64,000 nt of DNA from Pedococcus badiiscoriae. Lineage in GTDB: Bacteria; Actinomycetota; Actinomycetes; Actinomycetales; Dermatophilaceae. Each line of letters begins with the position of its first letter. Position 1 is the first letter of the stretch. The DNA is taken from assembly GCF_013408925.1 (NCBI RefSeq), contig NZ_JACCAB010000001.1, forward strand, positions 3,322,879 to 3,386,878. The letters are read 5' to 3'. Shown here piece by piece: positions 8,333 to 14,786 of this stretch. The notes under the pieces were generated by a model. The model saw only the letters and a list, made by a program, of their open reading frames with translations. It made no database searches and was not told the origin of the DNA. Position numbers and translations under genes: made by a program.

Positions 8333-9449
8333 GGACCTCACCTCGAGCCGCTTCGCTGCCCCTCCGTTGCCGCCCCTGACGGGAGAGGCTCTGAACGATG
8401 ACGCCCTGCGGACACTGGGGAGGCAGATCGAGGACAAGACCTGGCGTGACGGTCTGCCGGACTTCTTCTGGGGCGAGGGCGTCTGCCTGCTCGGGATGAT
8501 CCGGTTCGCCGAGGCCACGCACGATCCCTTTCCCCCTCGAGTCCGCGAGTGGCTCGACGAGCGCGCACGCGGCGACCTCGTGATCGATCACGTGAACCAC
8601 CTCGCTGCCGGGACCGCCGCGGTGCTCGACGGCACGCCGTCGTCCTCGGCCCTCGCGGAACGGTTGCTGGCGTGGCTGCAGACCTCGTCCGAGGTGACGT
8701 ATGCCGCGAACGGCGCCATCGAGCACTGGCCGGATGGAGTCTGGGCCGACAGCGTCTTCATGGGAGGGCTGTTCGTCGGCCACCTCGGCGAGGCCCGAGG
8801 TGACGCGAGCCTCGTCAGGGAGCTGGGACGCCAGTGGCTCGCGCATGCCGAGATCCTGCAAGACGAAGGCACACGACTGTTCGTGCATGGATCCCATGCG
8901 GGAAGGCCCATCCGGTGCTTCTGGGGCCGCGCCAACGCGTGGATGGCGTTGGGGGCAGTGGAGTTCCTCGAGCTCGCCGAACGCCGCCCCGACCTCGTCG
9001 ACCAGCATGCGGTCGAGGACGTGCGCACCCGTCTGGCGCGTCAGCTCGAGGCGCTGGCGGCGTGCCAGCCGGACCACGGCGTGTGGAGCGTCCTGGTCGA
9101 TGACCAGCCCGAGAACGCGGGAATCCTGGAGACGTCGGCGGCGGCCGGTCTCGGGGCGGCAATGCTACGAGCAAGCCGGGTGATCCCCGGGCTCCCGGAT
9201 GCCGTGGTCGCGGCTGGCTGGCGAGCGGTCGCGGGCGCACTGGCGTATGTCGAAGACGGGACGCTCACCCGGGTCAGCGCCGGCACCGTGCTCCAGCTGG
9301 TTCCGTTCGGGTACAGCGTGATCCGCGACGACCGGCCCCAGCTCTGGGGTCAGGGTCTGGCACTGCACGCGGTCGCGGCTGCCCTCGCAGCGCGTCAGGA
9401 CACCCCAGCCACGCTCACCCCCCGTCACAGTTCCGAGGCCCGGCGATGA
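8322..9449 (+). CDS. GH105-type unsaturated uronyl hydrolase
   Basis: A 375-aa cytoplasmic protein resembling the YteR/YesR hydrolases. WADSVFMGGLFVGHLGE carries the expected catalytic Asp (Asp143), and CFWGRANAWMALGAVEFL corresponds to the family's W-x-R-x-N-x-W segment. These enzymes hydrate the 4,5-double bond of a terminal unsaturated galacturonyl or glucuronyl residue, freeing the keto-uronate that KduI uses. The ATG at 8322 lies 11 bases before the end of the upstream candidate lyase gene, and its stop is ATGA-fused to the kinase. GH88 is the main alternative family. Confidence 0.82.
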   Translation: MAGRDLTSSRFAAPPLPPLTGEALNDDALRTLGRQIEDKTWRDGLPDFFWGEGVCLLGMIRFAEATHDPFPPRVREWLDERARGDLVIDHVNHLAAGTAAVLDGTPSSSALAERLLAWLQTSSEVTYAANGAIEHWPDGVWADSVFMGGLFVGHLGEARGDASLVRELGRQWLAHAEILQDEGTRLFVHGSHAGRPIRCFWGRANAWMALGAVEFLELAERRPDLVDQHAVEDVRTRLARQLEALAACQPDHGVWSVLVDDQPENAGILETSAAAGLGAAMLRASRVIPGLPDAVVAAGWRAVAGALAYVEDGTLTRVSAGTVLQLVPFGYSVIRDDRPQLWGQGLALHAVAAALAARQDTPATLTPRHSSEARR

Positions 9450-10372
9450 GCACGATCCTCTGCGTCGGTGAGGCGCTCATCTCGCTCACTCCTCCCGTCG
9501 GGACCCCTCTGCAGGAGGCCACCGACCTGCTCATCAGCACCGGTGGCGCAGAGGTCAACGTCGCCGCCCACCTCGCCCGACTCGACGTGCCGACGCGCTT
9601 CGCCGGCAGGGTCGGCGATGACCCTTTCGGTGCTCGCCTGCGGCAGACGCTGACCGAGCTGGGCGTCGACACCCACTTCCTGGAGTTCGACGTAGAGCGC
9701 CCGACAGGGCTGTACGTGAAGGACGCCAACGGTTCGGGGACGACGATGCGCTACTACCGCAACGCATCCGCTGCCACGACCTACCGCCATGTGCCGGACG
9801 AGGCCCTCGACGACGTGGACCATATTCACGTCACGGGCATCACACCGGCCCTGTCGCAGGACTGTCGGCGCCTCGTCGAGGACCTGCTCGCGCTTCCTGA
9901 CGTGACGACCTCGTTCGACGTCAACTACCGCAGCGCCCTGTGGGGCGTGACTGAGGCGGCCGGCATACTCCGGTCTCTGGCCGAGCAGGCGGACACCGTG
10001 TTCGTGGGGCTCGACGAGGCCGGCGATGTCTGGGGCTGTCGCACGTTCGACGATGTCCGTCGACTCCTCCCCCAGCCATCCGAGCTCATCGTGAAGGACG
10101 GCCCTCGTGAGGCAGTCGCATTCGTGGGCTCACGGGTGGTGAGGGCGCCAGCACCAGCCATCGAGGTCGTGGAGCCGGTGGGCGCCGGCGACGCCTTTGC
10201 CGCGGCGTACCTGGCCGCTCGCCACTACGGGCACGACCCGGAAGTCGCTCTGCGGTGGGGACATACGCTCGCTGCTGCGGTCCTGCAGGTGCTCGGGGAC
10301 CACGGGGTGGCCATGGACCGAACCACGCTGGAGGGACAGGCCCGTGACGTGGCGGTGAACCATGGCGCCTGA
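9446..10372 (+). CDS. kdgK: 2-dehydro-3-deoxygluconate kinase (PfkB family)
   Basis: A 308-aa ribokinase-type sugar kinase. The N-terminal glycine-rich motif is GGAEVNVAAHLARL. The C-terminal PfkB signature VEPVGAGDAFAAAYL carries the catalytic base Asp249. In this operon the substrate should be KDG made by KduD, giving KDPG for the next enzyme. The start codon is part of ATGA shared with GH105. Its last 11 bases overlap the aldolase start. Sugar specificity comes from context, since PfkB kinases are hard to tell apart by sequence. Confidence 0.88.
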   Translation: MSTILCVGEALISLTPPVGTPLQEATDLLISTGGAEVNVAAHLARLDVPTRFAGRVGDDPFGARLRQTLTELGVDTHFLEFDVERPTGLYVKDANGSGTTMRYYRNASAATTYRHVPDEALDDVDHIHVTGITPALSQDCRRLVEDLLALPDVTTSFDVNYRSALWGVTEAAGILRSLAEQADTVFVGLDEAGDVWGCRTFDDVRRLLPQPSELIVKDGPREAVAFVGSRVVRAPAPAIEVVEPVGAGDAFAAAYLAARHYGHDPEVALRWGHTLAAAVLQVLGDHGVAMDRTTLEGQARDVAVNHGA

Positions 10373-10964
10373 CCTCCCGGCCTTCGTCGATCAGGTCTCG
10401 CGGGCGCGGATCATCCCGGTGCTGCGGACCCAGAGCGCCCACGAAGCGGTCAAGGCGGCCGGCCGTTCCTTCGACGCGGGACTCACCCTGGTGGAGCTGA
10501 CAGCCACGACGACCGACTGGCCACTGGCGCTCCAGCAGGTGCGCAAGGACCACCCGGATCGCCTGGTGGGCATCGGCACCGTGCTGGACCCGGCGGATGC
10601 TCTTCGGGCTGTCGATGCGGGGGCGGACTTCGTGGTCTCCCCCTGCCCCGTGCCCGCTGTGAGGGGCGCGCTCGAGGGACAGATCCCGCTGATCGAGGGA
10701 GGGCTGACCGTCGGCGAGATCCTGGCCGCCGCGAAGCACGGCGTGGCGAAGCTGTTCCCGGCTCACGTCGGCGGGGTCACGTATCTACGCTCCCTGCTTG
10801 CCATCGCGCCCCACAGCCGGATAGTCCCCACGGGGGGAATCCCGCTCGCGGACGTGTCCCAGTGGTTGGCTGCCGGCGCGACCGCCGTCGGGGTGGGTCG
10901 TGACCTGCTGGAGGCTGACGACATGGTCGCCGCAATCCGCCAGGCACTGGAGACGCCCGTCTAG
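10362..10964 (+). CDS. eda: KDPG/KHG aldolase
   Basis: A 200-aa class I aldolase. The Schiff-base lysine is Lys130 in AKLFPAH, the catalytic Glu45 is in LVELTATT, GIGTVLDP is at residues 70-77, and the phosphate-binding PTGGI follows. It splits 2-keto-3-deoxy-6-phosphogluconate into pyruvate and glyceraldehyde-3-phosphate, ending the uronate pathway. It is the last gene of the eight-kb plus-strand operon. No clear terminator hairpin follows; the next gene converges from the other strand 56 bases away. Confidence 0.92.
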   Translation: MAPDLPAFVDQVSRARIIPVLRTQSAHEAVKAAGRSFDAGLTLVELTATTTDWPLALQQVRKDHPDRLVGIGTVLDPADALRAVDAGADFVVSPCPVPAVRGALEGQIPLIEGGLTVGEILAAAKHGVAKLFPAHVGGVTYLRSLLAIAPHSRIVPTGGIPLADVSQWLAAGATAVGVGRDLLEADDMVAAIRQALETPV

Positions 10965-10992
10965 ACCCGCGACGTGGCGACCGCGAGCCCTC

Positions 10993-11031
10993 ACTCAGTG
11001 AAGGTACTCGGTGAAGGCACTCAGTGAAGGC
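10993..11031. repeat. Three tandem 13-bp repeats at a gene end
   Basis: Units ACTCAGTGAAGGT, ACTCGGTGAAGGC and ACTCAGTGAAGGC run head to tail without spacers. The third unit covers the stop codon of the minus-strand membrane gene, so the other two place further copies of that 3' end downstream of it. It looks like slippage duplication of the gene end. Confidence 0.85.
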
Positions 11032-12049
11032 CGGGACCTGCTGGCGCCGGGACGTCACGAGGCTCACCGCAGCCATCCACCAGCGGGTGGATGGTCCAGG
11101 TGAACTTGTCCTCCGACTGTCGGCCGACGGTAGCGGGGTCTCGGGCGTCGGCGAATCCGGCGTCGAGGCGGTGTTGGACATCGACGACGTCGGTAGGCCA
11201 GGCCCCGTCCCACTTCCCCACAAGGGTGCACTTCTTGATGGGATGGATCTCGTTCCAGCCGCTGTGCAGCGAGTCGAACACCCAGGTGCCATAGACGTAG
11301 AGCAGGTCGGCGCCGAGCCCGGTCACGGGGTCGTTGTCGTGGACCTCGGTCGGAGCGCCGGTCACGTCGCCGGGGCTCCCGTGGTCGCCGGATCCGAAGA
11401 GCGTGCCGAACAGCGCTGCAAGCAACGCCAGGAGGGCCAGGATCCCCGCGACGATGAGCCCCCACGGAGGGGGAATCGCGACACAGGCGATGAGCGCGGC
11501 GATCGCCAGGCCGAGCGCCACTGTGGAGGCAATGAGGACGTCACGCACGCCGGCACCCTCGAACTCGGCATGCAAGATCGCACTCTCCACGCCGTTCTTC
11601 TCCGTTGCCTTCTCCCCGGTGAAGAACCCGACATGCTGTTTGGTGGCCGCCTGCTCGGCGACCAGGAACCCATACGGGCTGGTGAGCTCGAGATCGGCTT
11701 GCGTGATGCCCGGCAACGCCGGATACGGAAGGAGGTTCATGCTGAAGTCGCTGTCCACAGAGCCTGGCCAGCTCTTGTCCGCAGGGGGTTCGCTCGAGAC
11801 GAGCATCCCGATCGCCGAGTGGTCCCCGCCCAGACAGACCAGGCGAACCTCGAGCCACCAGGTGCACGCTGCAACTCCAGCGGCCGCCGCGGCGACGACG
11901 AGGTAGAAGAGCGCGCACCAACCGGCGAGCGCAATGATCGGGATCCAGATCACGGCCAGCCCCGCCGCGGCGAAGCCGAGGTAGGTGGACAGCGAGACCC
12001 AGTTCTTGGCCTGGCAGCAGGAGGTGAACTGCTTGTAGTTGTCAGCCAT
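11021..12049 (-). CDS. Membrane protein of unknown function with C-terminal GWNEIHP domain
   Basis: A 342-aa protein; I do not recognise a named family. Two hydrophobic helices lie at about residues 20-65 and two more at about 168-215 (VLIASTVALGLAIAALIACV and the segment after PPWG). Between the pairs is a soluble stretch, and after them a polar C-terminal domain with GADLLYVYGTWVFDSLHSG followed by WNEIHPIKKC. The amino end is Cys-containing (TSCCQAKNW) and cytosolic by charge. It follows, nine bases downstream, a gene for a soluble beta-domain protein, with a small two-helix protein before that. The three probably form one unit, but no function can be given. Confidence 0.75.
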   Translation of the reverse strand: MADNYKQFTSCCQAKNWVSLSTYLGFAAAGLAVIWIPIIALAGWCALFYLVVAAAAAGVAACTWWLEVRLVCLGGDHSAIGMLVSSEPPADKSWPGSVDSDFSMNLLPYPALPGITQADLELTSPYGFLVAEQAATKQHVGFFTGEKATEKNGVESAILHAEFEGAGVRDVLIASTVALGLAIAALIACVAIPPPWGLIVAGILALLALLAALFGTLFGSGDHGSPGDVTGAPTEVHDNDPVTGLGADLLYVYGTWVFDSLHSGWNEIHPIKKCTLVGKWDGAWPTDVVDVQHRLDAGFADARDPATVGRQSEDKFTWTIHPLVDGCGEPRDVPAPAGPGLH

Positions 12050-12058
12050 GTCAGCCCC

Positions 12059-13021
12059 CTATGGCTTCTTCGTCACGGTGACTGAGACGCCGCCGGCAAG
12101 GGCGTCGGTGTGGTTCTCGGCATAGAAGGCGTGGATGTTGACGACCTGCTCGCCGACGAAGCTGGGCGGGGGCGTGATCGTCGCCGTGATCGCGGCGCTC
12201 ATCCCCGGTGCCAGCCCCACGACGGGCGGAGCCAGGTCGACCGTCCAGCCCGCTGGCAGCCCCGGGTTTCGACTCACGGGGACGGGCTTGCCCTGACCGG
12301 TTTCGCCGTCCCGGCAAGGTCGCGCCTGCACCTCGAAGCCGTCCACCTCGAACTGGTATCGGTGCTCCCTGTCCGTCGCGTTGCGAAGGGGGAAGGAGAA
12401 CGTCGCCGGCGAGTGGGCCTCGACGACGTCGGTGTTGTGTTGGCCCAGGTTGTTGCCGTAGTTGAGATCGCTGACCGGTGCCAGCAGCGCCTGCAGGCAG
12501 TAGTGACCGTCGACCGGCGGTGTCTGCCAGGAGAACTCGACGTATGCCGGGTTGTTCACCCCGCCCTTGACGCCGACGTCCACATGCTTCGTGGCGACGG
12601 GATGGGACGTCGTCCCGATGCCGAACTCGAGGTATGACAAGTGCACGGGCATCAGGACCACGGGGCAGTCAGTCGAGGCGTTCCACACCCTGACGACGAC
12701 GTCGTAGATCGTGTCCTTGACCAGGTCGTGGGAGTCGACCTTCAGTCCGTCCTTGAAGATGCCGAAGTCAGGGTTGTCCCAGGTGACGGCCAAGCCGTGA
12801 GCCATCAGGTCGTACTGGGAGTAGATGAGGGGGTCGGGGGTGACCATTGCCGGATCCTCGATGGGAACGCAACGGGTCTTGGCGGCCTTGTCGAGCCGTC
12901 CCCCTCGCTCCGGGACCCGGTGGAACAGCGACTCGAGAAGGCGCCCCAGGACACGCAGAAGCGCGATGATCGCTCCGGGGATCCCGAGCAGGGCCTTGAG
13001 CAGCGCCAGCAGGCCACTCAC
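12059..13021 (-). CDS. Hypothetical protein with N-terminal hydrophobic helix and beta-sandwich domain
   Basis: A 320-aa protein if the GTG at 13021 is used. That start places a hydrophobic segment (SGLLALLKALLGIPGAIIAL) at the very N-terminus, six bases after the upstream stop; the open frame continues to 13123 inside the upstream gene. The rest is soluble and beta-rich. Its C-terminal part (FPLRNATDREHRYQFEVDGF, AGWTVDLAPP, APGMSAAITATITPP) resembles immunoglobulin-like modules that package secreted or surface proteins. I cannot assign a family. It sits in the middle of the three-gene membrane cluster and may be its exported or sensing part. Confidence 0.7.
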   Translation of the reverse strand: MSGLLALLKALLGIPGAIIALLRVLGRLLESLFHRVPERGGRLDKAAKTRCVPIEDPAMVTPDPLIYSQYDLMAHGLAVTWDNPDFGIFKDGLKVDSHDLVKDTIYDVVVRVWNASTDCPVVLMPVHLSYLEFGIGTTSHPVATKHVDVGVKGGVNNPAYVEFSWQTPPVDGHYCLQALLAPVSDLNYGNNLGQHNTDVVEAHSPATFSFPLRNATDREHRYQFEVDGFEVQARPCRDGETGQGKPVPVSRNPGLPAGWTVDLAPPVVGLAPGMSAAITATITPPPSFVGEQVVNIHAFYAENHTDALAGGVSVTVTKKP

Positions 13022-13026
13022 GGCAC

Positions 13027-13275
13027 TCAGCCTTCGGCGGCAGGAGCGAGAGCGACCCAGGTGCGACGAGCTGCGTAGGCGCAGACGCACGCGATGACCG
13101 CCGGGACCACCACCAGGAGCCACTCCAGCGATCCGTCGCCACCATCGGGCTCGGCCCCAAGGACGCCCTCAACCCATTGACGGTCCCAGATCGCCAGGAC
13201 GGTGAAGGTCAGCGCAAACGCGGCCATGGTCACTTCGACCCAGCCGAGCATCGTCATCTTCCGCAGTCTCGACAT
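13027..13275 (-). CDS. Small membrane protein, two helices
   Basis: An 82-aa protein with two clear hydrophobic segments (VTMAAFALTFTVLAIW and LEWLLVVVPAVIACVCAYAA) joined by an acidic loop. The start at 13275 is decided by AGGAGG five bases upstream; the frame stays open to 13326 but has no such site there. It is the first gene of the minus-strand cluster and has no recognisable family. Confidence 0.7.
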   Translation of the reverse strand: MSRLRKMTMLGWVEVTMAAFALTFTVLAIWDRQWVEGVLGAEPDGGDGSLEWLLVVVPAVIACVCAYAARRTWVALAPAAEG

Positions 13276-13869
13276 GACGGCCTCCTGACTCGCGAGGCGC
13301 ACCGGGGAGGCCTCGGGAAGTCTCATGCTCCTCCCGGCGACCGGATTTGTCTGTCTGGCTTTCGATGAGCAATTCGGACGGGCCTCGGGCGTCGCGAACT
13401 CGCGTCGATCGCGGGGCAGTCGTGTCAGGGTTGGCGGAGGCGGTCAGCCGTCTCAGAGTGCGAGAAGGGGTCCTCGCCGAATCGGGGCATTGATCGCGTC
13501 TGATCCCTCTGGTACCACATTTTTACTGTTTCATGACTTTGCGCTGACTATCCCAATAATGTTCAGTTCGCGGCAGGGCAAGGAGGGCGGCGGGGGTCGC
13601 TAGTTCTCTGACGGCCGGTCTGGTCACGAGGGGGCTCGGTGACCGGACCGGCCCCTGTCGAGCCAAGGGGGCAGGCACCCTGGGATCTTTAGTCGCAGGG
13701 TGCGTTCATCCGCCGCCAGGGGGCGTCGTGTGCAGACCCCTTGACCGCGGCAGCGCCGACGAATCAGGGGCTAACTCGGAACTCAGCGCGTGACTGTGCC
13801 GCCCCTCCCAGCCAGCGGTGATGCGGAATCCCGGTTGCAGGGAGACGGCCTCGCTTCGTTCGGGCGCCA
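13276..13869. other. Gene-free gap (594 bases) with relatively AT-rich patch
   Basis: No open frame here has credible content. The part around 13510-13562 is AT-richer than its surroundings and probably holds promoter elements or relics. One copy of a 55-bp duplication lies at 13599-13655. The rest shows nothing I can name. Confidence 0.6.
13599..13655. repeat. Copy A of a 55-bp direct repeat
   Basis: It begins GCTAGTTCTCTGACGGCC and matches 14239-14294 except for one extra G and one missing C. Internally it has GGTCAC and GTGACC able to pair. The two copies bracket about 640 bp holding one small membrane-protein gene. Confidence 0.85.
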
Positions 13870-14184
13870 TCAAGCCGTGTGCGCAGCGGTCTGAGACAGG
13901 ATCGTCACGATCGCGTGCCAGATTTCATAGCAACCAAACGCCGTGACGAGGACTCCGAGGCCGAGGGCCAGCCAGCCCGGCCGGCTTGACCGCCGCTTGC
14001 GGATCAGCACGCCGCCGACGACAACGACCAGACCCAGCAGGATCAGCGCCTGACCCCATCCGGGATCAGCGTCCCATGCCCAGAAGATGCCCCCAGACAG
14101 CACCAGCAGCAGGCCTGATCCGGGCAGGAGCCACGTTGGCCACGGCTGCCGAACCCCACTCACTGTCACGCGAGCTGTCACCAT
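13870..14184 (-). CDS. Small membrane protein, three helices
   Basis: A 104-aa protein with three hydrophobic helices: WLLPGSGLLLVLSGGIFWAW, ALILLGLVVVVGGVLI and LALGLGVLVTAFGCYEIW. A basic RKRRSSR stretch follows the second helix. The ATG at 14184 has GGAGGTTGCG before it. The open frame continues upstream into the transposase remnant, so a fused reading is misleading. It lies between the two copies of the 55-bp repeat, perhaps as cargo of a lost mobile element. Function unknown. Confidence 0.65.
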   Translation of the reverse strand: MVTARVTVSGVRQPWPTWLLPGSGLLLVLSGGIFWAWDADPGWGQALILLGLVVVVGGVLIRKRRSSRPGWLALGLGVLVTAFGCYEIWHAIVTILSQTAAHTA

Positions 14185-14238
14185 CGCAACCTCCGAAAAC
14201 CGTTGACGTGTACCAGCCCGCTCGGCGCGCCCCGGACA

Positions 14239-14294
14239 GCTAGTTCTCTGACGGCCGGTCTGGTCACGAGGGGCTCGGTGACCGGACCCGGCCC
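14239..14294. repeat. Copy B of the 55-bp direct repeat
   Basis: Same orientation as the copy at 13599-13655. Its right end meets the point where similarity of the IS110-type reading frame stops, which suggests a recombination or element boundary. Confidence 0.85.
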
Positions 14295-14400
14295 GGTCCG
14301 TGGTGAACCGGCCCGAGCCGAGCTTCCGCTCGCGGTCATCGACGACCTCGATGGTCGCCGACAGCTTGTGGGGATCGACCCCGATGACGACGCGCTCCAT
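14287..14400 (-). pseudogene. IS110-family transposase, N-terminal remnant
   Basis: Only about 38 codons remain. VVIGVDPHKLSATIEVVD and GRFTTDRAG are the start of an IS110-type DEDD recombinase, where the first Asp of the catalytic set lies in VDPHK. After this the frame runs into unrelated residues. The ATG at 14400 still has a GGGAG box. The rest of the RuvC-like domain and the serine-containing C-terminal part are missing, so it cannot be active. In intact IS110 elements the region upstream of the gene encodes a bridge RNA; bases 14401-14660 may hold its relic. Confidence 0.8.
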
Positions 14401-14677
14401 GTGCTGCTCCCGCCTGTGCTCGTTCCTATGTGGACGGCGAGGTGGGCAGTGCTACTACGAGCAGGGCAGTCCCTTCTTGAGCCACGCCTCGTCACGGTGA
14501 CCGGCGGGCCGCAGACCGATAGTGAGCCACACCAGCTCAGCCGGTGGGCAGCCGCAAAGAGAGCCGCCCGCCGATCACCTGGACCGAGTCTGGCCAGCCA
14601 CCGGCCCTAGGGAAATCCTCTAGTAGCCGCGAGTCAGGCGGCCCTACGTACTCACATGCATCCCGATTCGGTCACTC
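14401..14677. other. Gap upstream of the IS110 remnant
   Basis: No credible gene. If the IS110 left end is preserved, this segment would correspond to its non-coding end. I see no convincing structure by eye beyond short inverted matches. Confidence 0.4.
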
Positions 14678-14728
14678 GCCAAGGCGGGGTATGCCGTGTG
14701 GTGACCACACGCCATACCCCGCCTTGGC
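14678..14728. terminator. Very long hairpin (25-bp arms), terminator of the BNR gene
   Basis: The arms GCCAAGGCGGGGTATG-C-CGTGTGGT and their complement differ at one position and are separated by one base. It lies 59 bases after the stop of the minus-strand BNR-repeat gene. No T-run follows, as is common in actinobacteria. Confidence 0.8.
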
Positions 14729-14786
14729 ATTCGTTGGCTGGCCCCGTCAGCTCACCCGGTTCCGAACCAGCACAACCTCAGCATGG

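Noticed and set aside
5147..8518. 1123-aa minus-strand open frame
   Set aside because: Antisense to the candidate lyase and permease; caused by high GC third positions, with no ribosome-binding site or motif.
12059..13123. 354-aa version of the beta-domain protein
   Set aside because: The first 34 codons are an Arg-rich overlap with the upstream small membrane gene; GTG at 13021 fits the spacing.
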